The position numbers and the translations under genes are program-made. Under the pieces are notes generated by a model. It was not told where the DNA came from. It saw nothing but the letters and a program-made list of their open reading frames with translations, and did not search any database. Positions 24,882-33,510 of a DNA stretch of 38,994 bases are shown here, piece by piece (position 1 is the first letter of the stretch; each line of letters begins with the position of its first letter). Source of the DNA: an uncultured Oscillospiraceae bacterium (GTDB taxonomy: Bacteria; Bacillota; Clostridia; Oscillospirales; Acutalibacteraceae); assembly GCA_900545655.1 (NCBI GenBank), contig UQZY01000020.1:1-38994 (forward strand), written 5' to 3'.

Positions 24882-25298
24882 GTGAAACGTATTATTTCTT
24901 TAATTCTTTCTATTGTATTGGTTCTTTCTTTTGCAGGCTGTGCCGCAGAGCCGTATTCTTCCGAAGAGGGAGATAAAAAAGGTGTTTCTGCTTCAAAGAC
25001 AGCGGAGGTTAAGTTTACATTTGTTGCTGTTGACCTTGACGGAAACAAAACCGAAAAGGAGATAACGACAGACAAGAAAACAGTAGGCGAGGCACTTCTT
25101 TCTCAGGGTATCGTAGAGGGAGAGAAAGGCGATTACGGTCTTTATGTTACATCCGTAAACGGAGTTTCTCTTGATTACAAGGAGGACGGTGCTTATTGGG
25201 CTTTCTACGTTGGTGACAATTACGCATCAAAGGGTGTTGACCAGACGGAGATTGAGCCGGGCGAGACATATATGTTCAAGGCCGAAAAAGCGCAATAG
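24882..25298 (+). CDS. DUF4430-type lipoprotein
   Basis: The 138-residue protein has a lipoprotein signal peptide (LSFAGC, lipidated C20), a short polar linker and a single domain from about residue 40. The pattern VGEALLSQGIVEGEKGDYGLYV (in two parts), then VNGVSLDY, GAYWAFYVGD and GETYMFKAEK matches the DUF4430 domain, related to the C-terminal fold of transcobalamin-like proteins. It is surface anchored. The ligand is unknown, and a cobalamin link would be speculation. The GTG start has GGGAGG 7 bases upstream. The stop is TAG. It has its own promoter and terminator. Confidence 0.88.
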   Translation: MKRIISLILSIVLVLSFAGCAAEPYSSEEGDKKGVSASKTAEVKFTFVAVDLDGNKTEKEITTDKKTVGEALLSQGIVEGEKGDYGLYVTSVNGVSLDYKEDGAYWAFYVGDNYASKGVDQTEIEPGETYMFKAEKAQ

Positions 25299-25306
25299 TT
25301 ATTTTT

Positions 25307-25337
25307 AATTCCGCTTCATTTGAAGCGGAATTTTTTT
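25307..25337 (+). terminator. Rho-independent terminator after the lipoprotein gene
   Basis: AATTCCGCTTC (25307-25317) pairs with GAAGCGGAATT (25322-25332) around ATTT, followed by a T tract through 25337. Confidence 0.95.
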
Positions 25338-25394
25338 GAGCATGGAAATTTTGAAGGTATTATTATTTTTTTGATTTTCTTATTGCTTTTTATA

Positions 25395-25423
25395 TTGACT
25401 TTATATGTATAAGACTGTATCAT
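25395..25423 (+). promoter_or_regulatory. Promoter of the argF-carA-carB operon
   Basis: TTGACT (25395-25400), a 17-bp spacer and TATCAT (25418-25423), followed by a roughly 105-bp AT-rich leader with several ATGNATAA-type half sites that look like ArgR elements. Confidence 0.7.
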
Positions 25424-25444
25424 TTATGCAGTAAAAGTAAATAT

Positions 25445-25462
25445 TATGAATAAAAATAACAA
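25445..25462 (+). promoter_or_regulatory. Candidate ARG box (upstream copy)
   Basis: TATGAATAAAAATAACA near 25446-25461 resembles the Bacillus ARG box core GAATAAAAAT, about 25 bases past the -10. Further half sites (ATGCATAA near 25467, ATGTATAA near 25480) lie between this and the stronger palindrome. Confidence 0.5.
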
Positions 25463-25497
25463 ACAAATGCATAAAACTAATGTATAAGACAAAAAAA

Positions 25498-25515
25498 TAT
25501 GCAAACAATTGCATA
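25498..25515 (+). promoter_or_regulatory. ARG box palindrome before argF
   Basis: TATGCAAACAATTGCATA is a perfect 7+4+7 inverted repeat. It fits the 18-bp ArgR pattern TNTGNATNNNNATNCANA at nearly every fixed position. It ends 5 bases before the argF ribosome binding site, so ArgR binding there would block the leader. ArgR itself is not in the window. Confidence 0.7.
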
Positions 25516-25533
25516 AAACGGAGGCGACACCAT

Positions 25534-26517
25534 ATGAACTTAAAGGGACGGGACTTCTTAAAGCTGCTCGACTTCACTCCGGAGGAGATCGAATACCTTA
25601 TAGACCTTGCTCTTGACCTTAAAAGAAAGAAAAAGCAGGGAATTCTTCACAAGATGTATGAAGGAAAAAATGTTGCCCTCATATTTGAAAAAACCAGCAC
25701 GAGAACGCGTTCCTCCTTCGAGGTTGCGGCACACGACCTCGGAATGGGAACAACCTACTTAAACCCTACGGATTCGCAGATAGGAAAAAAGGAGAGCATA
25801 GCCGACACCGCGCGTGTGCTTTCCGGAATGTTTGACGGGATTGAGTACAGAGGATACGGACAGAAAATCGTTGAAACGCTTGCAAGGTATGCATCCGTCC
25901 CCGTTTGGAACGGACTCACAAACGAGTTTCATCCGACTCAGATACTTGCCGACTTTATGACGATAAAGGAACACTTCGGAACATTGAAGGGAATAAACCT
26001 CGTGTATATGGGAGACGCACGCTATAACATGGGAAATTCTCTTATGGTAGGGTGTGCAAAGATGGGTCTCAACTTTACGGCGTGCGCGCCGGAGGAGTAT
26101 TTTCCGGAGCATTCACTTGTAAAAAAATGTCTTGAGATATGTGAAGAAACGGGCGGAAGTATCATGCTTGAAACAGATCCTATGAGAGCTGCAAAGGATG
26201 CCAATGTCATATACACGGACGTTTGGGTTTCCATGGGTGAGCCCGTTGAGATATGGGAAAAGCGCATAAACGACCTTGCGCCGTACGAGGTGAACATGAA
26301 GCTTATGAACGCCGCGGCGGAAAACTGTGTGTTTATGCATTGCCTGCCGGCGTATCATGACCTTAAAACCAAGGTCGGAGCTGAGATGGGTGAACGCTTT
26401 TCCAGAGACCATATGGAGGTTACAGACGAGGTGTTTGAGTCTGAAAAGTCCATTGTTTTCGATGAGGCGGAAAACAGGATGCATACAATAAAAGCCGTAA
26501 TGGCGGCAACTCTTTGA
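25534..26517 (+). CDS. argF: Ornithine carbamoyltransferase
   Basis: It makes citrulline from ornithine and carbamoyl phosphate. The 327-residue protein has the carbamoyl-phosphate motif STRTRSSFE, the HPTQ segment (in NEFHPTQILAD), TDVWVSMGE and the C-terminal HCLPAYHD, all diagnostic of the ornithine rather than the aspartate enzyme. The ATG at 25534 with GGAGG 9 bases upstream is chosen; the longer frame from 25480 runs through the ARG box. carA follows after about 100 bp, so the enzyme and its carbamoyl-phosphate supply are encoded together under an arginine operator. Confidence 0.97.
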   Translation: MNLKGRDFLKLLDFTPEEIEYLIDLALDLKRKKKQGILHKMYEGKNVALIFEKTSTRTRSSFEVAAHDLGMGTTYLNPTDSQIGKKESIADTARVLSGMFDGIEYRGYGQKIVETLARYASVPVWNGLTNEFHPTQILADFMTIKEHFGTLKGINLVYMGDARYNMGNSLMVGCAKMGLNFTACAPEEYFPEHSLVKKCLEICEETGGSIMLETDPMRAAKDANVIYTDVWVSMGEPVEIWEKRINDLAPYEVNMKLMNAAAENCVFMHCLPAYHDLKTKVGAEMGERFSRDHMEVTDEVFESEKSIVFDEAENRMHTIKAVMAATL

Positions 26518-26615
26518 TAAAGGGCCTTGCTTCATTAAGTTTTTCGGCAAAATTTGCTTTATAAATCAAGCCTTGACAAGCTATGCTTTAACATAAATTC
26601 GGGAGGAAGTTTTAC

Positions 26616-27710
26616 ATGCAGGAAAAGAAGAAAAGATACTTGGTTCTCCAAAACGGAGATGTCTTTGAAGGCTATGCCTTCGGAGCGGAGCCGGACGCCA
26701 TAGGAGAACTTGTGTTTACGACCGGTATGTGCGGGTATATCGAAACACTCACTGACCCCTCGTACTACGGACAGATAGTTTTACAGACATTTCCTCTTAT
26801 AGGAAATTACGGAATCATTCCTTCTGACTTTGAGGGAGATTGTTTTGTAAAAGGATATGTTGTGCGTGAGTGGTGCGACGCTCCGTCAAATTTCCGCTGT
26901 GAGGGGGATCTTGACTCCTACCTGAAGTCTGTCGGTGTTCCGGGCATATACGGCGTCGATACCAGAGAAATAACAAAAATCATCAGAGAATACGGCGTTA
27001 TGAATGCCAAAATCTGTGATACTCTTCCCGAGGACCTTTCAGCCATTGAAGAAATAAAAAATTACAGAATTACGGACGCTGTGAAGACCGTTACGACAAA
27101 GGATACATCGACACAAAAATCCGACGGCAGCAGGGACAAAAAATTGAGCGTTGTGCTCTACGACTTCGGCGCAAAGAAAAATATCGAACGCGAGCTTTTA
27201 AAGAGAGGGTGCGAAGTAACCGTCGTTCCGGGTACATCGACTGCCGAAAGCGTCATGGAGCTTCATCCGGACGGAATAATGCTTTCAAACGGACCCGGTG
27301 ACCCTGCCGATAACGAGTTCCAGATTGCGCAGATACGCAAGCTTCTCGGAAAGGTGCCCATGTTCGGAATATGCCTCGGCCATCAGCTCACGGCTCTTGC
27401 AGTCGGAGGAAAAACCGAAAAGCTCAAGTACGGACACCGCGGAGTTAATCAGCCTGTAAAAGAGGTAAACGGAACGAGAACATACATAACGAGTCAAAAC
27501 CACGGTTATGCCGTTATCTCCGACAGCGTTACGAAAAACGGTGAGGGTGTACTGAGTTTTGTAAACGCAAATGACAATACCTGCGAGGGTATGGATTATC
27601 CAAAGTACAATGCGTTTACGGTACAGTTTCACCCGGAGGCATGTTCGGGTCCGCATGACACGGCATTCCTCTTTGACAGATTTATAAAGATGATGGAGGG
27701 AGCAGACTGA
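26616..27710 (+). CDS. carA: Carbamoyl-phosphate synthase small (glutaminase) subunit
   Basis: CarA hydrolyses glutamine and passes ammonia to CarB. The 364-residue protein has the N-terminal CarA domain (VLQNGDVFEGYAFGA, then TGMCGYIETLTDPSYYGQ) and a C-terminal class I glutamine amidotransferase with the nucleophile Cys in GICLGHQ and the His/Glu pair in QFHPEAC. The length is slightly under the usual ~380. It is preceded by GGGAGG and overlaps carB by one base (TGATG). A TTGACA near 26573 lacks a convincing -10, so it is probably read from the argF promoter. Confidence 0.97.
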   Translation: MQEKKKRYLVLQNGDVFEGYAFGAEPDAIGELVFTTGMCGYIETLTDPSYYGQIVLQTFPLIGNYGIIPSDFEGDCFVKGYVVREWCDAPSNFRCEGDLDSYLKSVGVPGIYGVDTREITKIIREYGVMNAKICDTLPEDLSAIEEIKNYRITDAVKTVTTKDTSTQKSDGSRDKKLSVVLYDFGAKKNIERELLKRGCEVTVVPGTSTAESVMELHPDGIMLSNGPGDPADNEFQIAQIRKLLGKVPMFGICLGHQLTALAVGGKTEKLKYGHRGVNQPVKEVNGTRTYITSQNHGYAVISDSVTKNGEGVLSFVNANDNTCEGMDYPKYNAFTVQFHPEACSGPHDTAFLFDRFIKMMEGAD

Positions 27711-30700
27711 TGCCACAGAATAAAGATATAAAAAAGGTTCTGGTTATAGGCTCCGGTCCTATAGTTATAGGTCAGGCTGCGGAGTTCGATTATGCGGGAG
27801 CGCAGGCTTGCCGTGTACTCAAAGAGGCGGGAGTCGACGTTGTACTCTGCAACTCAAACCCTGCTACCATAATGACGGATAAGGTTCTTGCGGATCAGAT
27901 TTACCTTGAGCCGCTGACTGTTGAAACACTCAAAAGAATCATTGAAAAGGAAAAGCCGGACAGCCTTCTTGCCGGCCTCGGCGGACAGACGGGACTTACC
28001 ATCTCCATGCAGCTTGAAAAGGACGGCTTCCTTACCGAGCACGGCGTAAGACTTATCGGAACAAATGTTGAGGCCATAGACAAGGCTGAGGACAGGGAAC
28101 TCTTCAAGGAGACAATGGACGAGATAGGACAGCCTACCGTTCCGTCGGATATCGCAACTACTATTGAGGATGCCCTCGGGGTTGCCGAAAAGATAGGATA
28201 CCCTGTCATAGTTCGCCCCGCTTTCACCTTGGGCGGTGCCGGAGGCGGCGTTGCGCAGGATGAGGACGAGCTTAAGCTTATTGCAAAGACGGGACTTGAC
28301 GCTTCTCCCATAACGCAGATACTTGTTGAAAAATGTATCTCCGGCTGGAAGGAAATCGAGTTTGAAACCATGCGTGACTATGCGGGCAATGTAATCGCCG
28401 TCTGCTCCATGGAAAACTTCGACCCGGTAGGAATTCACACGGGAGACAGTATAGTTGTGGCTCCGGCGCTTACGCTTTCGGACAAAGAGTATCAGATGCT
28501 TCGCTCGGCGTCACTTGATATCATCACGGCACTCGGAATTGTCGGAGGCTGTAACTGTCAGTTTGCACTGAATCCAGACAGCTTTGAATACTCGGTTATA
28601 GAGGTAAACCCGCGAGTTTCACGCTCTTCCGCCCTTGCTTCAAAGGCTACGGGCTACCCTATTGCAAAGATAACGACAAAGATTGCTCTCGGATACACTC
28701 TTGATGAAATACCCAATGATATAACGGGAAAAACCTGTGCATGCTTTGAGCCGACTCTTGACTACGTTGTTGTCAAGTTCCCGAAGTGGCCGTTTGATAA
28801 GTTCCAGAGTGCGAGCCGAAAGCTCGGAACACAGATGAAGGCAACAGGTGAGGTCATGTCCATTGCGCCGAGCTTCGAGATGGCTGTAATGAAGGCTGTA
28901 AGGGGTGCCGAGATCTCACTCGACACACTTAACTCAAAGAAGAAAACCTCGGAGGGCTCGATTCTTGAAAGACTTGCGGTTTCGGACGACTACCGTATGT
29001 TTACCGTATTTGAGGCCTTAAAGAGCGGAGTTACGGTTGAAGAGATACACGAGATAACAAAAATTGATTGCTGGTTCCTCTCAAAGCTTTTAAAGCTTGC
29101 GGAGTATGAAAAGCGCGCCGAAGAAGCAGCGCAGAGGCTTCTTCCCGAAAATACGGACTCAGAGTCCGCCGACTTGGAAAAATGCACCTCCGACTGTAAG
29201 ACCTGCAGGTGCTGCTGCGGTGAAAGCACCGAGCTTAATGAGCTTTACAGAGAGGGCAAGAGGCTCGGGTACCCGGACGAGGCACTTGTAAGACTTTTCG
29301 GACTTGATACAGAGGGCAAAACGCTCGAAAAGGCACTCAGGCTTGCCGGTATAACGCCGATGAACGCCGTTTACAAAATGGTTGATACCTGCGGTGCGGA
29401 GTTTGACGCAAAGACGCCGTATTTCTATTCGACATATGACAAGACCTGTGAGGCGAGAACGTTTAAACGCAGCGGAAAGCCTGTCGTAATGGTACTCGGC
29501 TCGGGCCCCATCCGTATAGGACAGGGAATAGAATTTGACTACTCTTCCGTTCACTGCGTATGGACTCTTAAAGAAATGGGCTATGACGTTGTAATAGTCA
29601 ACAATAACCCCGAAACCGTTTCGACCGACTATGATACTGCCGACAGACTTTACTTTGAGCCGCTCACACCTGAAGACGTCATGAATATCATACGTGTTGA
29701 AAAGCCCGTAGGCGTTGTTGTGGCTTTCGGCGGACAGACTGCAATAAAGCTGACAAAGTTCCTTGATGAAAACGGAATAAAAATTCTCGGGACCTCCGCA
29801 AAAAGCATAGATACCGCAGAGGATCGTGAGCAGTTTGACGCTCTTCTTGAACGCTTCGGTATAAAGAGACCGAAGGGCTTCGGTGTAAACACTCTTGATG
29901 AGGCTCTTCATGCGGCAAAAACACTCGGCTTCCCGGTTCTTCTCCGTCCGTCATACGTAATTGGCGGTCAAAACATGAAGATAGTACATGATGACAACGA
30001 AGTCGAAGTGTATATGAATAAGATACTTGCGCAGGGAATTGATAATCCGGTGCTTGTGGACAAATATATGCCCGGTATCGAAATAGAGGTCGATGTAATC
30101 TCCGACGGAACAGATGTCCTTATACCCGGTATCATGCAGCATATTGAGCGCGCGGGTGTCCACAGCGGTGATTCTATCGCCGTGTATCCGCCGTACAATA
30201 TCAATGACAGGATGATGAACACCGTTGTGGACTGCTCCGAAAAGCTGGCTTTGTCACTCGGAACAAAGGGTCTTGTAAACATCCAGTATCTCATATACAA
30301 GGGTGAGCTTTTCGTAATAGAGGTTAACCCGCGCGCATCACGTACCGTGCCGTATATCAGCAAGGTAACGAACGTGCCTATGGTAGACCTCGCATCCAAG
30401 GTGATGCTCGGCGCATCCCTTAAGGAACTCGGCTACGGCACGGGTCTTTACAGAACACCGCCGTATTTTGCGGTAAAGGTTCCCGTATTCTCATTTGAAA
30501 AGCTTATGGACGCAAACTCGTACCTCGGTCCCGAGATGAAGTCCACGGGAGAGGTTCTCGGTATCGGAAAGAACCTTAACGAAGCGCTGTTCAAGGGCAT
30601 AACGGCATCCGGAAGAACATTTAAGATCCCAAGTAAAAATGAGGATATCGGCGTATTCATAAGTGTTGAGAAGCATGACAAGATAGATGTTCTGTCTCTT

Positions 30701-31888
30701 GCAAAAAGCATATATGACCTCGGCTTCAAGATTTACGCAACCCCTGAGACTGCGGAAGCGATAGAGAGTCTCGGCATAAGCACTGAGCATGTTGACAGCA
30801 ATGTATCCGACGAGTCCGCATTTAAGCTTCTTGAATCCGGAAAGATAAGCTTTATCGTATATACGGGTGCGCTTATGGATGAAACCATAGACGAATACAT
30901 CGCCCTGTCACGAAAAGCCTTATTCCTCGGTATTCCGTGCTTTACGTCACTTGACACCGCGACTGCCGCAACGGATATCATTGCGAGCCATTACACGCAG
31001 CAGAACACCGAGCTCGTTGACATAAACAACATGCGTGAAACGCGTCAGGTGTTTGAGTTCTCAAAGATGCAGGCGACAGGTGACGACTATATATTCATAG
31101 AGAACTTTGACGGCAGGGTAACCTGTCCGGAATCTCTCTGCGTTACGCTTTGCGACAGGCATTTCGGAATAGGAGCAAACGGAATCGTCCTCCTTGAGAA
31201 GTCGCAGATTGCCGACATGAAGATGAGAATCTTCAACACGGACGGCACCGAGGGCGAGATGGCGGGTAACTGTATCCGCTGTGTTGCAAAGTACACATAT
31301 GACAACGGTTATGCTGAGGGCAGAGACACGATAAAAATTGAGACAAAGCTCGGAGTAAACGAAGTAAAGGTATATACGAGCGACGGCAGAGTGACCTACG
31401 CGACAGCCTCCATGGGAAAACCGAGCCTTCTGGCAAAGGATGTTCCCGTAAATCTTCCTCTTGAAAAGGTCTTTAACTACCCGTGCGTAATAGTAAACCA
31501 TGTTTATAACTTAAACTGTGTATCCATGGGAAATCCGCATTGCGTTGTGTTCTGTGACAGCGTAGACAAGATAGACCTTGAGGTTGAGGGACCGAAGTTT
31601 GAGCACCACAAAATATTCCCCGAGCGCGTCAACACGGAATTTGTCAGAGTGGTAAACGACACCATGCTGAAGATGCGTGTATACGAGCGCGGAAGCGGCG
31701 TTACCATGGCGTGCGGAACGGGAGCATGTGCCGCTGTTGTGGCAGCTTGTGAAAACGGCTTCTGTGAAAAGGACACGGACGTTACCGTCAAGGTGCCGGG
31801 AGGAGACCTTATAGTCCGCTATACGGATGACGATGTCACGCTTTCCGGAGACGCAAAATTCGTTTTCAAAGGACTTTTTGAATATTAG
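27710..31888 (+). CDS. carB: Carbamoyl-phosphate synthase large chain fused to a DapF-like epimerase domain
   Basis: One 1392-residue frame without an internal stop. Residues 1-1105 form a complete CarB: first ATP-grasp half (VIGSGPIVIGQAAEFDYAG), oligomerisation region, second half (VLGSGPIRIGQGIEFDYSS, about 600-935) and the MGS-like allosteric domain. Residues 1112-1392 match diaminopimelate epimerase in length and order: FSKMQATGDDYIF, DRHFGIGANGIVLL, FNTDGTEGEMAGNCIRC, SMGNPHCVVF and MACGTGACAA. The second catalytic Cys is kept (C1335). At the first, where DapF has CGNG, it reads A1185-G-N-C1188. GNDY reads GDDY (D1125) and GADG/GGDG reads GANG (N1157). CarB also has an insert with C492, C496, C499, C501, C502 and C503. 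CarB function looks intact; the substrate of the epimerase domain is uncertain. The stop is TAG, inside a short tandem repeat. Confidence 0.93.
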   Translation: MPQNKDIKKVLVIGSGPIVIGQAAEFDYAGAQACRVLKEAGVDVVLCNSNPATIMTDKVLADQIYLEPLTVETLKRIIEKEKPDSLLAGLGGQTGLTISMQLEKDGFLTEHGVRLIGTNVEAIDKAEDRELFKETMDEIGQPTVPSDIATTIEDALGVAEKIGYPVIVRPAFTLGGAGGGVAQDEDELKLIAKTGLDASPITQILVEKCISGWKEIEFETMRDYAGNVIAVCSMENFDPVGIHTGDSIVVAPALTLSDKEYQMLRSASLDIITALGIVGGCNCQFALNPDSFEYSVIEVNPRVSRSSALASKATGYPIAKITTKIALGYTLDEIPNDITGKTCACFEPTLDYVVVKFPKWPFDKFQSASRKLGTQMKATGEVMSIAPSFEMAVMKAVRGAEISLDTLNSKKKTSEGSILERLAVSDDYRMFTVFEALKSGVTVEEIHEITKIDCWFLSKLLKLAEYEKRAEEAAQRLLPENTDSESADLEKCTSDCKTCRCCCGESTELNELYREGKRLGYPDEALVRLFGLDTEGKTLEKALRLAGITPMNAVYKMVDTCGAEFDAKTPYFYSTYDKTCEARTFKRSGKPVVMVLGSGPIRIGQGIEFDYSSVHCVWTLKEMGYDVVIVNNNPETVSTDYDTADRLYFEPLTPEDVMNIIRVEKPVGVVVAFGGQTAIKLTKFLDENGIKILGTSAKSIDTAEDREQFDALLERFGIKRPKGFGVNTLDEALHAAKTLGFPVLLRPSYVIGGQNMKIVHDDNEVEVYMNKILAQGIDNPVLVDKYMPGIEIEVDVISDGTDVLIPGIMQHIERAGVHSGDSIAVYPPYNINDRMMNTVVDCSEKLALSLGTKGLVNIQYLIYKGELFVIEVNPRASRTVPYISKVTNVPMVDLASKVMLGASLKELGYGTGLYRTPPYFAVKVPVFSFEKLMDANSYLGPEMKSTGEVLGIGKNLNEALFKGITASGRTFKIPSKNEDIGVFISVEKHDKIDVLSLAKSIYDLGFKIYATPETAEAIESLGISTEHVDSNVSDESAFKLLESGKISFIVYTGALMDETIDEYIALSRKALFLGIPCFTSLDTATAATDIIASHYTQQNTELVDINNMRETRQVFEFSKMQATGDDYIFIENFDGRVTCPESLCVTLCDRHFGIGANGIVLLEKSQIADMKMRIFNTDGTEGEMAGNCIRCVAKYTYDNGYAEGRDTIKIETKLGVNEVKVYTSDGRVTYATASMGKPSLLAKDVPVNLPLEKVFNYPCVIVNHVYNLNCVSMGNPHCVVFCDSVDKIDLEVEGPKFEHHKIFPERVNTEFVRVVNDTMLKMRVYERGSGVTMACGTGACAAVVAACENGFCEKDTDVTVKVPGGDLIVRYTDDDVTLSGDAKFVFKGLFEY

Positions 31889-31938
31889 TCTTAACTTTTT
31901 TGAGTATTAGTTTCAAACTTTTTGAGTATCAGTCTGAA
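31873..31938 (+). repeat. About 22-bp tandem repeat spanning the carB-dapF stop codon
   Basis: Three copies of ACTTTTTGARTATYAGT begin at 31873, 31894 and 31917 (spacings 21 and 23). The first copy contains the last codons and TAG stop of the fusion gene; the next two lie in the 3' untranslated region and repeat the same ending. Confidence 0.85.
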
Positions 31939-31966
31939 ACAATTTAAAAAAATATATAGTAATGAG

Positions 31967-32010
31967 AAGTCTTGTATGGTACAATATTTTGTGTTATGCA
32001 AGACTTTTTT
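31967..32010 (+). terminator. Rho-independent terminator after the arg/car operon
   Basis: AAGTCTTG (31967-31974) pairs with CAAGACTT (31999-32006), followed by a T tract to 32010. The loop is long (24 nt) and may fold further (TGGTACA with TTGTGTTA). Confidence 0.7.
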
Positions 32011-32053
32011 CATCCGAAAAAGACATAAGGCTTCAAGAAAGAGAGGAAAAAAT

Positions 32054-32956
32054 ATGTCACAGTGGGATAAAGATTACATCGCCCTTTGCAAGAGAATACT
32101 TTCTGAAGGCAAAGAGGTTGAAAACCGTACGGGAATAAACACAATAAAGGTACCGTCTCATCATTTTCACTTAGACCTCGGTGAGGAATTTCCGGTGCTC
32201 ACAACAAAGCAGCTTTTCTTCAAGCAGGCTATCGTAGAGATGCTTTGGATTTATCAGGTTCAGTCTAACGATGTACGCTGGCTTCAGGAGCGCGGATGCC
32301 ATATCTGGGACGAGTGGGAGATTCACGAGGACGGATTCTGGTATGCATCTCAGATGCTTCCCGACGGAAAGGGCGGTCTTGTAAAAACCGACATAAAGAA
32401 GGAATTCGGAAAAGAGTGGGCTCACACCATAGGTACGGCTTACGGATACATCACAAACAAATTCCAGATGACGCAAAAGCTCATAAAGACCATAAAGGAA
32501 AATCCTACGGACAGACGTATGGTAATGACTCTCTGGCAGGATGATTATGTTCCGACTGCCGTTCTTCCGTCGTGTGTATGGAGCTCGGAGTGGGACGTAA
32601 CAGACGGAAAGCTCAACGCATGGGTTCACCAGAGAAGCTGCGATGTACCTCTCGGGCTTCCGTTTAACGTAACTCAGTATTCGGTGCTTTTGAACCTCAT
32701 TGCACATTGCACGGGGCTCAAACCCGGTACGCTTGACTGGAGCATAAAGGACGCGCATATTTACGTAAACCAGGTTGACGGAATAAAGGAGCAGATTGCC
32801 CGCTTTGACGAAAAGGGAGATCTCCCGGCACCGAAGCTTTGGATAAACCCGGAGGTACGTGACTTCTTTGCTTTTGATAACTCGAAGGAGCTTAAAGACA
32901 TAAAAATCGAAGGATACGAGCATATGGGCAAAATTGCTTTCCCGATAGCTCAGTAA
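32054..32956 (+). CDS. thyA: Thymidylate synthase (ThyA type, divergent active site)
   Basis: It converts dUMP to dTMP using methylenetetrahydrofolate. The 300-residue protein keeps the fold signatures ENRTG, FPVLTTK, WDEW, DRRM and QRSCDVPLGLPFN, which binds the phosphate and folate. The nucleophile is C174 in LPSCVWSSEWDV. The usual PCH...QF around the Cys is replaced (Ser before it, Val after it, Glu-Trp in place of Gln-Phe), and the common GDTHLY reads KDAHIY. The ATG at 32054 has GAGAGGA upstream. The longer frame from 31922 crosses the terminator. It is coupled to folA, 10 bp downstream, which regenerates the folate it oxidises. Confidence 0.93.
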   Translation: MSQWDKDYIALCKRILSEGKEVENRTGINTIKVPSHHFHLDLGEEFPVLTTKQLFFKQAIVEMLWIYQVQSNDVRWLQERGCHIWDEWEIHEDGFWYASQMLPDGKGGLVKTDIKKEFGKEWAHTIGTAYGYITNKFQMTQKLIKTIKENPTDRRMVMTLWQDDYVPTAVLPSCVWSSEWDVTDGKLNAWVHQRSCDVPLGLPFNVTQYSVLLNLIAHCTGLKPGTLDWSIKDAHIYVNQVDGIKEQIARFDEKGDLPAPKLWINPEVRDFFAFDNSKELKDIKIEGYEHMGKIAFPIAQ

Positions 32957-32966
32957 CGGTGGACAG

Positions 32967-33452
32967 ATGATTTCAATTATTGCGGCTGTCGGAAAAAAAC
33001 TTGAGCTCGGGAAAGACAATGACCTTATCTGGCATCTGCCGGATGACATGAGATTTTTCAGAGCCACAACCAAGGGTCATACCGTTATCATGGGACGAAA
33101 GACCTTTTTAAGTCTTCCGGGACTTCTCCCGGGCAGACAGCATGTTGTTCTGACAAGAAGCAGCACCTTTAAGCGTGACGGGGTGGAGGTTTTTAACAGC
33201 ATCTCCGACATACTTAAAAAGTACGGTGCTTCGCCTGAAGAAAATTTTGTTATAGGCGGGGGAGAAGTGTACAAAGCATTTCTGCCTTATGCGAAAAGCA
33301 TCTATCTTACTCATATTGACGACAGTTGTGACGGAGCCGAGGTGTTTTTTCCGAAGCTCGACGAAGCCGAATACGACATATCCGTTATCTCAGAATTTGA
33401 GAATGACGGTATAAAAGCAAAAATTGTAAAGTATGATAAACATTCGGACTGA
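32967..33452 (+). CDS. folA: Dihydrofolate reductase
   Basis: It reduces dihydrofolate made by ThyA. The 161-residue protein has the N-terminal ISIIAAVGKKLELGKDNDLIWHLPDDMRFF segment (in two parts: the Met20-type loop, then WHLPDD with the acidic catalytic residue), the MGRKTFLSLPG NADPH motif and FVIGGGEVYKAFLP. All are normal for DHFR. It follows thyA with a 10-bp gap. No terminator separates it from the iron transporter 58 bp downstream, so the transcript may continue. Confidence 0.96.
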   Translation: MISIIAAVGKKLELGKDNDLIWHLPDDMRFFRATTKGHTVIMGRKTFLSLPGLLPGRQHVVLTRSSTFKRDGVEVFNSISDILKKYGASPEENFVIGGGEVYKAFLPYAKSIYLTHIDDSCDGAEVFFPKLDEAEYDISVISEFENDGIKAKIVKYDKHSD

Positions 33453-33510
33453 TATCTGAATACTATATGAATACACGATAATTGAAACGAATTCAAGGTG
33501 ACTGTTTTTT

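Noticed and set aside
26573..26599. Separate promoter for carA (TTGACA)
   Set aside because: No acceptable -10 lies at 16-18 bp; TAAATT at 15 bp is weak.
29159..29911. 250-codon minus-strand frame
   Set aside because: It lies fully inside carB, has no ribosome binding site and no recognisable domain.
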